Source: Sphaerospermopsis sp. SIO1G1 (lineage in GTDB: Bacteria > Cyanobacteriota > Cyanobacteriia > Cyanobacteriales > Nostocaceae). Taken from it: a stretch of 64,000 nt of DNA. Below the pieces are notes generated by a model. It ran no database searches and was not told the DNA's origin. It worked only from the letters and a program-made list of their open reading frames with translations. The DNA lies in contig JAAHFX010000015.1 of assembly GCA_010672785.1 (NCBI GenBank), positions 24,798 to 88,797 of the forward strand, given 5' to 3'. Positions 38,994 to 47,820 of the stretch are shown in pieces. Numbering within the stretch: the stretch's first letter is position 1; each line of letters begins with the position of its first letter. A program made the position numbers and the translations under genes.

Positions 38994-39824
38994 GTGAAAA
39001 CCGATACAATTTTTTATAGCTTATTCCAAGAATTTCCCAGCATTTTCTTTGAATTAATTAACCAATCTCCCACAGAAGCAACAGCTTATGAATTTACATC
39101 TCGTGAAGTCAAACAACTAGCTTTTCGTTTAGATGGTTTATTTTTACCAACCACCAAAAATCTCCAAAAACCATTTTATTTAGTTGAAGTTCAATTCCAA
39201 CCAGATGAGGATTTATACTATCGTATTTTTGCAGAGCTTTGTCTGTACCTAAAACAATACAAACCTTCCCATCCTTGGCACATTGTAATTATCTATCCTA
39301 GTCGTAACATAGAAAGAGAACAGGATTTACAATTTGGTGAAATCTTGCAACTAAATAGAGTTAACCGTATTTATTTAGATGAACTAGGAGAGAGTTCTTT
39401 AGGGGTGGGAGTTGTTAAACTGGTGATAGAAACGGAAGAAAAAGCACCAGAATTAGCAAAACGCTTAATTGCCCAAGCTAAGACAGACTTAAATAATACC
39501 AAGACTAAACAGGATCTCATTAATCTAATTGAGACAATTATTGTTTATAAATTACCCAAAAAAAGCCGCGAGGAGATAGAAGCTATGTTAGGACTGAGTG
39601 AGATTAAACAAACTAAGGTATATCAAGAAGCTGTAGAAGAAGGTAGACAGGAAGGTAAACAGGAAGGTAGACAGGAAGGTAAACAGGAAGGTAAACAGGA
39701 AGCAACTAAAAAATTTATTATCAATTTGTTAAGAATTGGTATGAGTTTAGAACAAATTGCAGAAGTTGGTGAATTGTCTGTGGAACAAATTCAAGCCATA
39801 CAACAGGATATTCAAGAATTATAA
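38994..39824 (+). CDS. Rpn/DUF2887-type PD-(D/E)XK nuclease-like protein
   Basis: 276 residues, GTG start. The N-terminal domain carries LDGLFLP and YLVEVQFQ, an Asp...Glu-X-Gln arrangement as in Rpn/YhgA-like recombination-promoting nucleases. Near 215-235 four to five short units of (Q/R)EGKQEG form a charged repeat. It ends with a small helical motif (LLRIGMSLEQIAEVGELSVE). Many such genes occur in cyanobacterial genomes and behave as mobile or selfish genes. A decayed duplicate of its 3' part follows directly. Confidence 0.82.
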   Translation: MKTDTIFYSLFQEFPSIFFELINQSPTEATAYEFTSREVKQLAFRLDGLFLPTTKNLQKPFYLVEVQFQPDEDLYYRIFAELCLYLKQYKPSHPWHIVIIYPSRNIEREQDLQFGEILQLNRVNRIYLDELGESSLGVGVVKLVIETEEKAPELAKRLIAQAKTDLNNTKTKQDLINLIETIIVYKLPKKSREEIEAMLGLSEIKQTKVYQEAVEEGRQEGKQEGRQEGKQEGKQEATKKFIINLLRIGMSLEQIAEVGELSVEQIQAIQQDIQEL

Positions 39825-39895
39825 ATTACTCAAAAAAAGCCGCGAGGAGATAGAAGCTATGTTAGTCAAGGTAGACGGGAAGGTAAAGAATAAGC
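39821..39895 (+). pseudogene. Remnant duplication of the Rpn-type gene 3' region
   Basis: A stretch of about 42 bases (39821-39862) repeats 39547-39590 almost exactly, and GTAGACGGGAAGGTAAA then repeats the region near 39642. It is what remains after a partial tandem duplication with internal deletion. The rest of the 307-base gap to trpB is unremarkable. Confidence 0.7.
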
Positions 39896-40131
39896 GAAGT
39901 TGAAAACAATACTACGCATTATTAAATATTTTCTCGCTCCCATGCTCTGTGTGGGAACATAATTCAAAGCTCTGTCTTAGATTGATATGAGGTAGAACCT
40001 CATGACAGTATTCCCAGTCACAGACTGGGAACAAGAGAACAAGAGAAATTGGCAACAAGAGACTCCTGACTGCTGACTCCTCAATAGTTCTAGAATTAAA
40101 ATTAACTTTGTTCTGTAATTTAATATTATCT

Positions 40132-41367
40132 GTGACTACTACACCTATTTCTAACCCCTCAACAACTTCAGTTCCCGATAAATTAGGACGTTTTGGCCGT
40201 TTTGGTGGTAAATACGTTCCTGAAACCTTGATGCCAGCTTTAGCTGAATTAGAAGCAGCTTACCAACAATATCGTCATGATCCTAATTTTCAAGCAGAAT
40301 TGCAAGATTTACTAAAAGATTATGTAGGACGTGCTACACCTTTATACTTTGCTGAACGCCTTACAGCACATTACGCCCGTCCAGATGGTACAGGCCCACA
40401 GATTTATTTAAAACGAGAAGACTTAAATCATACTGGCGCTCATAAAATTAATAATGCTTTGGGTCAAGTTTTAATGGCCAAACGCATGGGTAAACAGCGC
40501 GTCATTGCAGAAACTGGTGCTGGACAACATGGGGTAGCTACTGCTACAGTCTGTGCTCGGTTTGGGTTGCAATGTGTGATTTATATGGGTGTTCATGATA
40601 TGGAACGCCAAGCGTTAAACGTCTTCAGAATGCGCTTAATGGGTGCAGAAGTTCGCGGTGTCGCTGCCGGTACAGGAACTCTCAAAGATGCTACATCTGA
40701 AGCTATCCGCGACTGGGTGACAAATGTAGAAACTACCCATTACATCCTCGGTTCTGTAGCTGGGCCTCATCCTTACCCCATGATGGTACGTGATTTTCAT
40801 GCTGTTATTGGAGAAGAAACCCGCGCCCAAGCAATGGAAAAATGGGGTGGTTTACCTGATATCCTCATGGCCTGTGTAGGTGGTGGTTCTAATGCAATGG
40901 GATTATTTCACGAATTTGTCAAAGAATCATCTGTGCGTTTAATTGGTGTGGAAGCTGCGGGAGAAGGTGTGAATACCAATAAACACGCGGCTACTTTAAC
41001 TAAGGGAGAAGTAGGTGTACTGCATGGAGCAATGAGTTATTTATTACAAGATAATGAAGGGCAAGTCATTGAGCCACATTCCATTAGTGCAGGGTTAGAT
41101 TATCCTGGTGTGGGGCCAGAACACAGTTATATGAAGGATACTGGCCGCTGTGAATATTATAGTGTTACCGATGCTGAGGCTTTAGAGGCATTCCAGCGCT
41201 TATCTAAATTAGAAGGAATTATACCAGCCTTAGAAACTTCTCATGCGATCGCTTATTTAGAAACTTTGTGTCCTCAACTTAGTGGTAGTCCTCGAATTGT
41301 GATTAACTGCTCTGGTAGAGGTGATAAGGATGTACAAACTGCTGCGAAGTTTCTTGATCCTCAGTAA
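40132..41367 (+). CDS. trpB: Tryptophan synthase beta subunit
   Basis: 411 residues from GTG40132; an in-frame upstream start at 40108 is less likely. PLP enzyme that joins indole and serine to tryptophan. GRFGGKYVPETLMPAL at the N-terminus, the PLP lysine motif HTGAHKINNALGQ, the GGGSNAMG phosphate loop and GRGDKD at the end are all present. It stands alone, without trpA or other trp genes, as is usual in cyanobacteria. Confidence 0.97.
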   Translation: MTTTPISNPSTTSVPDKLGRFGRFGGKYVPETLMPALAELEAAYQQYRHDPNFQAELQDLLKDYVGRATPLYFAERLTAHYARPDGTGPQIYLKREDLNHTGAHKINNALGQVLMAKRMGKQRVIAETGAGQHGVATATVCARFGLQCVIYMGVHDMERQALNVFRMRLMGAEVRGVAAGTGTLKDATSEAIRDWVTNVETTHYILGSVAGPHPYPMMVRDFHAVIGEETRAQAMEKWGGLPDILMACVGGGSNAMGLFHEFVKESSVRLIGVEAAGEGVNTNKHAATLTKGEVGVLHGAMSYLLQDNEGQVIEPHSISAGLDYPGVGPEHSYMKDTGRCEYYSVTDAEALEAFQRLSKLEGIIPALETSHAIAYLETLCPQLSGSPRIVINCSGRGDKDVQTAAKFLDPQ

Positions 41368-41455
41368 TTGGTGATTGGTGATTGGTGATTGGTGATTGGT
41401 GACTGGGAAAGAATTTTCATCCCCTCACCCCCTCACCCCCTCACCCCCTCTCCAC
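41365..41455. repeat. STRR heptamers and CACCCCCT repeats after trpB
   Basis: Five units of GGTGATT directly follow the trpB stop, then four units of CCCCCTCA. The 374-base gap up to the CAP gene otherwise shows only AT-rich sequence. Confidence 0.8.
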
Positions 41456-41741
41456 GACAAGACTTTTTCCGCAAACCTTAAAGATTAAATACATTTGTTA
41501 GTCATAAAATTAGCAGATTTCAAAATCTAAATTATGTCATTGTAGATTTGTAGAGTAGAAGTATAGTCATTGATTACAAATCATGAAATTATCATCAGGA
41601 AAACCTTAACCTTCTGTCATCAAATCTTACCCATAAGTTCTCAGAGAATTCCTAGGTTAAAAAATATCACCTACTATCCTGTTACTTATTGTAAGTTCAG
41701 AAGATAGAGTATATATCTTAAAATTAATACAATACCTAACT

Positions 41742-42290
41742 ATGTTGCGACAAACTACTTTTGGCATGACTTTAAGTGTAATTGTCTTAGCTAGTAGTTT
41801 TATGACTGTTCCTATTCGCCGTAGTGATTCTACACAAACAGTTGCCCAAACTCAACAGTCAATTTATTCTACTATTCAGGCATCAATATCACAATTTAAT
41901 TCTTCCAATGCCCATTTAGAAAAATTAGTTTTTGAACAAATTAATCAATATCGAGTTTCCCAAGGACTTTCGCAACTAACTTTAGATATTACTATTAGTA
42001 AGCAAGCCAGAATTCATAGTCAAAATATGGCTAGTGGTAAAGTTAAGTTTAGTCATCATGGTTTTGAGGAAAGAGTTAAAGCGTTACCTTTAAAATATGA
42101 AAGTGCAGCCGAGAATGTTGCTTTTAATATTGGGTATAAAGATCCTTCAACACAAGCTATAGTTGGTTGGTTGAATAGTTCGGGACATTTAAAGAATATT
42201 CAAGGTGAATATACAATGACTGGAGTGGGAGTTGCAACTAATGCTAAAGGTGAAGTTTATCTCACCCAAATATTTATACATACTAGATAA
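41742..42290 (+). CDS. Secreted CAP (SCP-like) domain protein
   Basis: 182 residues. N-terminal signal peptide (about 1-25, hydrophobic VIVLASSFMTVPI), then a CAP domain from residue ~62: EQINQYRVSQGLSQL, HSQNMASGKVKFSHHGF with the conserved His, SAAENVAFN with Glu, and GWLNSSGHLKNI with His. This is the usual His-Glu-His pocket of bacterial CAP proteins. Acts outside the cytoplasm. Biochemical function is unknown in cyanobacteria. Confidence 0.9.
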   Translation: MLRQTTFGMTLSVIVLASSFMTVPIRRSDSTQTVAQTQQSIYSTIQASISQFNSSNAHLEKLVFEQINQYRVSQGLSQLTLDITISKQARIHSQNMASGKVKFSHHGFEERVKALPLKYESAAENVAFNIGYKDPSTQAIVGWLNSSGHLKNIQGEYTMTGVGVATNAKGEVYLTQIFIHTR

Positions 42291-42399
42291 TCAGATAAAA
42301 CTATGATTTTTTTGCTGAAAAAAGAATCAGTAAATCTTGATTATTTCCTTATTATCTGTCTGAATAATTTCAAAGATTAAATAGGATTTTTTCATTTAT

Positions 42400-42492
42400 A
42401 TTACTTACGCAAAATATCTCTTGTAAACCTCTTCCCTTCGTTATCTTTGCGTCCTTCGTGGTTCATTATTCCGTAACTTCTGTATAAGTCCT
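42400..42492. mobile_element. MITE-like element, AGGACTTACGCA family (copy 3)
   Basis: 93 bp. Termini are slightly degraded (ATTACTTACGCA / TGTATAAGTCCT). The interior is nearly identical to the copy at 43295-43387 in opposite orientation; together the two flank the RNase D-like gene. Confidence 0.75.
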
Positions 42493-42587
42493 AAGTTAAT
42501 TAATATTTTTGAAAAAAATTACAAAAAATCTGAGTTTCTGATACAGTAATTAAAATAGAAACACTAGGTTTGATTTAGGAAATATTC

Positions 42588-43217
42588 ATGCCATTAAATG
42601 ATTTTCAGGTGTGCGATCACGATTTAGATCCAAATACTTTGACAGAGTATTTAAAAGCTGATGCACTAGCGGTAGATACGGAAACGATGGGTTTACTACC
42701 ACAGCGAGATCGCCTCTGTCTAGTACAATTGTGCAATCCAGAGGGAAAGGTTACAGCAGTTCGCATTACTAAAGGTCAAACTGTAGCACCAAATTTAAAA
42801 CAACTTTTGGAAGCTAATAATATTATTAAAGTCTTTCACTTTGCTCGGTTTGATATTGCTACTTTACGTCACAATTTAGGTATTGAGGTTAACCCGGTTT
42901 TTTGTACTAAAATTGCCAGTAAGTTGGCTCGTACCTACACAAATCGTCATGGTTTAAAAGATGTGGTACAAGAATTAGAACAAGTGGAATTAGATAAAAG
43001 CGCTCAAAGTTCTGACTGGGGAAATGCAGTTAATTTATCTGAAGCTCAACTTAGTTATGCAGCTAATGATGTTCGGTATTTGTTGAGTGTCAAACAAAAA
43101 CTAATACAAATTTTAGAAAGAGAAGAACGTTGGCAACTTGCTCAAGAATGTTTTCATGTTTTGCCAACTTTGGTTTCTTTGGATTTATTACAGTTTAAAG
43201 ATTTATTTGAACATTAA
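42588..43217 (+). CDS. Ribonuclease D-like 3'-5' exonuclease
   Basis: 209 residues, a single DEDDy exonuclease domain: Asp/Glu in AVDTETMGL, Asp in FHFARFDIATL, and Tyr/Asp in SYAANDVRYLL. It lacks the HRDC domains of full-length RNase D (about 375 aa), as is normal for the short cyanobacterial form. Probably trims the 3' ends of structured RNA. Flanked by inverted copies of a small mobile element. Confidence 0.9.
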   Translation: MPLNDFQVCDHDLDPNTLTEYLKADALAVDTETMGLLPQRDRLCLVQLCNPEGKVTAVRITKGQTVAPNLKQLLEANNIIKVFHFARFDIATLRHNLGIEVNPVFCTKIASKLARTYTNRHGLKDVVQELEQVELDKSAQSSDWGNAVNLSEAQLSYAANDVRYLLSVKQKLIQILEREERWQLAQECFHVLPTLVSLDLLQFKDLFEH

Positions 43218-43294
43218 TATCATGGACTGCACAGAAATTTATTATATCTGTTTCTGACTTATGACAATACCTAGGAATAGAAGCTAATAATTTC

Positions 43295-43387
43295 AGGACT
43301 TACGCAGAAGTTACGGAAGAATGAACCACGAAGAACGCAAAGAAAACGAAGGGAAGAGGTTTACAAGAGATATTTTGCGTAAGTCCT
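43295..43387. mobile_element. MITE-like element, AGGACTTACGCA family (copy 4)
   Basis: 93 bp with perfect 12-bp inverted termini. It is the reverse complement of copy 3, with only a few differences. Located 77 bases after the RNase D-like gene. Confidence 0.78.
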
Positions 43388-43777
43388 AAATTTAATGAAA
43401 GCAGATCAGAACAAAGCTAGTTTAAATTCTGGAACAATTTGTAATAAATTTAGTATAAGAAAATAGATTTCAGGATTTTTTTCGGATTTGAATAAAAGCG
43501 TATCAATTAAAACTTTTAATATTAATAATCAAAAATCAAAAATCAAAAATTATCTAACATTTTATACAAAATTTTTTCTAAAAAATACCAAAATCATACA
43601 TTCCCGATCTATTTTTTTACGATTATTATGAAGTTTGTTTAAACATAAAAAGGTGTTCAATGTACATTATCAACCCATTGTTAATATTTGGGTAAAAGCA
43701 AATGTACTCAAACATAACACCTGAAATCTCTTCAGCTGCATAACACCACCACTTCAATTGATAGAATAGATTAAATT
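43388..43777. promoter_or_regulatory. Upstream region of response regulator gene
   Basis: AT-rich sequence with AATCAAAA tandem units near 43528. The motif AAGGTGTT (43650) has an inverted counterpart AACACCT near 43716, and ATGTAC occurs beside both arms. This could be an operator or stem for the response regulator gene at 43778; weak evidence. Confidence 0.3.
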
Positions 43778-44494
43778 ATGGATAAGATTTCCACTCATAT
43801 TCCTAAAATTATGGTCGTAGATGACGATTTCAGTGTCAGAAATCTCGTCAATCGCTTTTTGAGTCGTAAGTACCATATCGAATCAGCATCAGATGGTAAA
43901 GGTGCTATGGCTTTATTTGAGCAATTCAATCCTGCGTTGGTAATTTTGGATTGGAATTTACCAGATGCTAATGGTTATAAACTTTGTCAGGAAATGCAAA
44001 GTCGGACGAATGTTTTGGTGTTAATATTAACTAGTCGTAATGATGAAGCAGATAAAATTAAAATTCTGGCCGCGGGTGCAGATGATTTTATGACTAAACC
44101 ATTTAGTTTGGCGGAAATAGAAGTTAGAGTTGAAGCATTATTAAGACGTATCCGTTACATTCAACCAAATCAAGCACAACGTTTAATTTTTAAACAATTG
44201 GCAATTAATCCTGAAGGAAGAGAAGTTACACTGAATGATAAACCTTTAGCTTTGACAGCTTTAGAGTTTAATATTTTACATTTTTTAGCTAGTCATCCTG
44301 GACAAGCGTGGAGTCGTCCTCAATTAATTCAAAAAGTTTGGGGATGTGACTATGTGGGAGATGGAAGAGTTGTAGATGTACATATCGGTCAACTGCGGAA
44401 AAAAATGGAATCTGATTCGAGTACACCAGAGTTTATTAAAACTGTGCGTGGTTATGGTTATAAATTTGAACCACCAGAAAGTCATAAAGTTTAA
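43778..44494 (+). CDS. OmpR/PhoB-family response regulator
   Basis: 238 residues. Receiver domain (about 10-125) with the canonical acidic pocket VVDDD, phosphoacceptor Asp in VILDWNLP, Thr/Ser in LILTSR and Lys in MTKPF. Winged-helix DNA-binding domain (about 140-235) with LTALEFNILHFL and VVDVHIGQLRKKM. No histidine kinase gene lies nearby, so the partner is unknown. I cannot tell which named cyanobacterial regulator it is. Confidence 0.9.
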   Translation: MDKISTHIPKIMVVDDDFSVRNLVNRFLSRKYHIESASDGKGAMALFEQFNPALVILDWNLPDANGYKLCQEMQSRTNVLVLILTSRNDEADKIKILAAGADDFMTKPFSLAEIEVRVEALLRRIRYIQPNQAQRLIFKQLAINPEGREVTLNDKPLALTALEFNILHFLASHPGQAWSRPQLIQKVWGCDYVGDGRVVDVHIGQLRKKMESDSSTPEFIKTVRGYGYKFEPPESHKV

Positions 44495-44804
44495 ATATTG
44501 TTGGTTTGATTACATCAAAATTTCTCTTTTCACCATTGAGAATACTGTGTTTTATATAATGGGTAGTATCACTAAATTGACTCAGGAATTTGCTAGGGGC
44601 TTGACGAAATCGTTAGTTTGAGTTTGAATAATTAAAACTCAAGTTAGTCAGGGCTTTTGTATCTACTCAAGCCTCATAGAAATTTTAAGTTTTAAAGATT
44701 TTAGATTTGGTATTTTTATTTATGTCTAATTAAGTTATTTAAGAACCATAAAAATATAAACTTACTATATATTATTCTCAATATTGATCAAATTTAAAAA
44801 AGTT
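44495..44804. other. Intergenic region, nothing recognised
   Basis: 310 AT-rich bases between a response regulator gene and an endonuclease/exonuclease/phosphatase gene. No repeat, RNA gene or supported ORF seen. Confidence 0.5.
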
Positions 44805-45572
44805 ATGAACATTACCGTAATCAGTTTTAACCTCCGCTATGACAAACCAGATACTGGAATGTGTCAGTGGCAAAAACGAGTAGGTGCGATCGCTTCTGTG
44901 ATTCAAGATTATCAACCTGATATAATTGGTACTCAGGAAGGTAAAATTCACCAACTTCAAGATTTACAAGCACTGTTACCAGAATATCAGTTTGTGGGTG
45001 GCGATCGCACGGGAACGGGTGAAAGTGAATACTGTGCTATTTTCTATAAACCTGAATCTTTAAACCTCCAAAAAACCAAGGATTTTTATCTCAGCGATAC
45101 CCCAGATATTCCTGGTAGTATTACCTGGGATACTCGTTTACCACGTATGGCCACCTGGGCAAATTTCCAAGTTAACAATTCTGATCTTTCCCTGACAATT
45201 ATCAACACTCATTTAGATCATGAAAGTGCAAAAGCTAGAGAATTAGGTGCGGGTTTAATCAGTTTATGTTTAACAGAATTTCCCACAGAAGATTATCTGT
45301 TATTAACTGGTGATTTTAATGCTAATCCTAATACTTTAGCGAGAATGGTTTTAGCTGATAATTCCAGAACACAAGATGCTTTAGCTACTTTACCTGTAGA
45401 TGAACAAAAAACTTTCCATGAATTTACAGGTACAGCTACCGCTGCTATAGATACAATATATTGCGATCGCCGGTTTCAAATTCAAGAAGTAATTATTGAT
45501 CGTCAGCAGAAAGAAGGTGTTTGGCCTTCTGATCATTTTCCGGTAGTTGTAAAATTAAATACAGGGAATTAA
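44805..45572 (+). CDS. Endonuclease/exonuclease/phosphatase family protein
   Basis: 255 residues from ATG44805 (MNITVISFNLRYD). EEP-fold motifs in order: Asn in SFNLRYD, the metal Glu in IIGTQEGKIHQL, INTHLDH with the catalytic His, TGDFNANP, and the closing SDHFPVV. A metal-dependent phosphodiesterase or phosphatase; the substrate (nucleic acid, lipid or sugar phosphate) is not evident. The short form without signal peptide suggests a cytoplasmic location. Confidence 0.9.
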   Translation: MNITVISFNLRYDKPDTGMCQWQKRVGAIASVIQDYQPDIIGTQEGKIHQLQDLQALLPEYQFVGGDRTGTGESEYCAIFYKPESLNLQKTKDFYLSDTPDIPGSITWDTRLPRMATWANFQVNNSDLSLTIINTHLDHESAKARELGAGLISLCLTEFPTEDYLLLTGDFNANPNTLARMVLADNSRTQDALATLPVDEQKTFHEFTGTATAAIDTIYCDRRFQIQEVIIDRQQKEGVWPSDHFPVVVKLNTGN

Positions 45573-45583
45573 ATAATCACAAT

Positions 45584-45880
45584 TCAAGCTGATTTCACAG
45601 TTATTTCTAACTGTAATTCCAAAGCATCTAATAATGTAGTTAAGCTATAAATTTCAACTTCTCCTTGCTCAGATAACTTCTGGGCTAGGTGATTATAACA
45701 TTCCTTTGTTGATACTGATAATTGATCAATTCCACCTTGAGATTCAATTACATTGTTAATGGCTTTTTTTAACATTTTCGGATCACTTTCTTCTAAAACA
45801 ACTTCAATATAAGCTGCTGCTTCTAAAGGATATTTTAAGTCTTGAATTATTTTTTCATGGTAGCTAGTGCTTCTAGGCAT
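45584..45880 (-). CDS. Orphan addiction-module antidote-like HTH protein
   Basis: 98 residues from ATG45880 (MPRSTSYHEKIIQDLKYP). The pattern of an N-terminal SYHE...L..P..A..Y...L, then an HTH domain, resembles the 'probable addiction module antidote protein' family (HigA/XRE-like), which partners RelE-type toxins. No toxin ORF is visible on either side: the + strand neighbour is a phosphodiesterase gene and 270 non-coding bases precede it. It is therefore either a solitary regulator or a leftover. Confidence 0.7.
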   Translation of the reverse strand: MPRSTSYHEKIIQDLKYPLEAAAYIEVVLEESDPKMLKKAINNVIESQGGIDQLSVSTKECYNHLAQKLSEQGEVEIYSLTTLLDALELQLEITVKSA

Positions 45881-45934
45881 CATCTCTACTAACAACAATC
45901 TCTTTTAAATTAATAGTTTGTTTATTAGCTATAA

Positions 45935-45964
45935 CGCGGGAGAGGGGAGTCGAACCCCAGGCGC
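45935..45964 (-). other. tRNA T-arm/acceptor-like fragment
   Basis: Read on the - strand, GGGGTTCGACTCCCC followed by CTCCCGC resembles the T-arm and 3' acceptor strand of a tRNA. No D-arm, anticodon arm or matching 5' acceptor is present upstream, so this is not an intact tRNA. It could be a fragment left by recombination or a chance hairpin. Confidence 0.35.
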
Positions 45965-46150
45965 ATTTCTCTTGGAAAAATTAATTATCCCTTCCCTGAT
46001 TCAATCTTCTGCTGTACAACTTGATTCATTGTTTCAACAACTTATTGTGTTATCGTCGCTCATAAATTACATTGAACTACAGATAAATTATTAGTTTAGC
46101 TTATATAGACATTGCTAAAAAAGTTAAGTTGTCAATCTAAAATCCAAAAT

Positions 46151-47197
46151 CTAAAATCCAAAATTGTCTAACCTTTGTTTCACCAACTCCACCCCTAAAC
46201 CTATAGCTGCTTTCATACTGGTAGCATCAGCAATACCCTTACCTGCAATATCAAAAGCTGTTCCATGATCCGGTGAAGTTCTTACAAATGGTAAACCAAT
46301 AGTGGTATTTACCGCTCTATCAAATGCCATTAATTTTACCGGAATCAAACCCTGATCATGGTAAAGTGCCAAATACGCATCAGCAACATTTTTAACTTCA
46401 GCATTACCATACCAAGCTAACCCCGGTTTCACCCACATTGTATCCGGTGGTATCGGGCCTTCTAAATGCAAATGTGGTCTTTTTTGTCTCTCTTCTTCTA
46501 ACCAAGGTATTAACCAATCCACTTCTTCTCTTCCCAATTGTCCCATCTCTCCACTATGAGGATTTAAACCTGCGATCGCAATCCTGCCATTTTTAATCCC
46601 AAAATCTCTTTGTAAACATTCTTCTAATAAATCTAATTTTCTACTTAACAATTCCGGTGTTAATGTATCAGCAACTTGACATAAAGGAATATGTGTGGTA
46701 ACAAGCAAAGCCCGCAGAGTCCAACCAGTAACAGGCGATCGCCCCACAAACAACATCCCAAACCTATCCACACCAGCCTTCTCAGCCAAAAGTTCCGTTT
46801 GCCCCGGATACTCAAAACCAGCCACCTTCCAAGCAGATTTAGCAATAGGTGCTGTTACAATTCCATTAAATTCACCCGCTAAAGTTCGATTGATAGCAGA
46901 ATTCATATAAGCAAAACTTGCTGCACCACTAGCAGCATTACCCACCCCAGTCGAAATTTCCCCGGAGTTGGGTACATTGACATCAATCACATTCACATCA
47001 TCAGGATTTGCAAAAGTTGATCTATCTTCAGTATTTGCTGTTAAATTTAGATAACTTTGCTTCAGTAAATCCCGACTACCAACAACGACCAAATCGCAAC
47101 TTTCCGTGACAACTTGATCTGCCAAAGCCTTCAAAATCACTTCCGCACCAATTCCGGCCGGATCTCCCATAGTAACTGCTAAACGTGGATTAGTCAT
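46151..47197 (-). CDS. pdxA: 4-hydroxythreonine-4-phosphate dehydrogenase
   Basis: 348 residues from ATG47197 (MTNPRLAVTMGDPAGIG). An 18-residue extension in the open frame comes from a TAATTCG repeat and is not real. Family motifs are TMGDPAGIGAEV, IVTAPIAKSAW, the metal His in HPHSGE-type GLNPHSGEMG, and YHDQGLIPVKL. NAD-dependent step of pyridoxal-5'-phosphate biosynthesis. Monocistronic. Confidence 0.95.
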   Translation of the reverse strand: MTNPRLAVTMGDPAGIGAEVILKALADQVVTESCDLVVVGSRDLLKQSYLNLTANTEDRSTFANPDDVNVIDVNVPNSGEISTGVGNAASGAASFAYMNSAINRTLAGEFNGIVTAPIAKSAWKVAGFEYPGQTELLAEKAGVDRFGMLFVGRSPVTGWTLRALLVTTHIPLCQVADTLTPELLSRKLDLLEECLQRDFGIKNGRIAIAGLNPHSGEMGQLGREEVDWLIPWLEEERQKRPHLHLEGPIPPDTMWVKPGLAWYGNAEVKNVADAYLALYHDQGLIPVKLMAFDRAVNTTIGLPFVRTSPDHGTAFDIAGKGIADATSMKAAIGLGVELVKQRLDNFGF

Positions 47198-47200
47198 TGG

Positions 47201-47243
47201 TAATTCGTAATTCGTAATTCGTAATTCGTAATTTGTAATTCGG
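47201..47243. repeat. TAATTCG heptamer repeat
   Basis: Six tandem units of TAATTCG (one variant TAATTTG) lie immediately upstream of the pdxA start codon on the - strand. STRR type. Confidence 0.85.
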
Positions 47244-47507
47244 GAGAGCAACGCTTACGTAATTCGTAGAAACTTTTTCTCCCCATCACCCCATCACTCC
47301 CCCCAAAATCTCAGATTCAATCTGAATTGGCTGCTAAACTACTTTAGAATTATTTATGAGAGTCTCAGCCTAGAGACAGTACAAGAACTGGTTTCTCCTA
47401 ATTTACCAGACTAGCAAAAATGAGATTTGATTCATCAAACTAAATTTAGCAGTCTCATAAGTTATGAGAAACATCAACATACACTTCACAAAGGAGAATC
47501 ACAAAAA

Positions 47508-47612
47508 ATGGGTGGCGAAATCTTAAATGCAGCTTTGTTATCTTTCGGCTTAATCTTTGTAGGTTGGGCTATTGGTGCTTTACTACTAAAAATCCAAGGT
47601 GCTGAAGAATAA
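47508..47612 (+). CDS. petM: Cytochrome b6f complex subunit VII
   Basis: 34 residues: MGGEILNAALLSFGLIFVG, then a segment ending LLLKIQGAEE. One membrane helix. It closely matches what I recall of PetM from the Mastigocladus b6f structure (ALLSFGLIFVGW, LLLKIQGAE). PetM is a small peripheral helix of the thylakoid b6f complex that links the photosystems. ATG47508 is preceded by AAGGAG at 47491-47496. A longer ORF from 47427 has no support. Confidence 0.95.
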   Translation: MGGEILNAALLSFGLIFVGWAIGALLLKIQGAEE

Positions 47613-47618
47613 AGCATT

Positions 47619-47700
47619 GATGGGGTGAGGGGATGAGTGGGTGAGGGGAAGAGGGGGTGAGGGGATGAGTGGGTGAGGGGATGAGTGGGTGAGAGGGTGA
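47619..47700. repeat. GGGGATGAGTGGGTGA tandem repeats
   Basis: G-rich repeat of GGGTGAGGGGATGAGT-type units starting a few bases after the petM stop. Similar G-rich arrays follow the DAHP synthase gene (23601). Confidence 0.75.
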
Positions 47701-47820
47701 AATTTATTTATGTATTCCCAGTCACCAGTCACCATTCCCCTCAAAAATGTAAAGTTTTGTTTCTATAACTAATTCTGTTAAGATTCTTATCATAAAACAT
47801 TAAAATATATAATCCTCTCC

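Noticed and set aside
47198..47251. N-terminal extension of PdxA (repeated NYELRIT-like residues)
   Set aside because: It is a translation of the TAATTCG heptamer array; PdxA homologues start at the MTNPRLAVTMGDP region.
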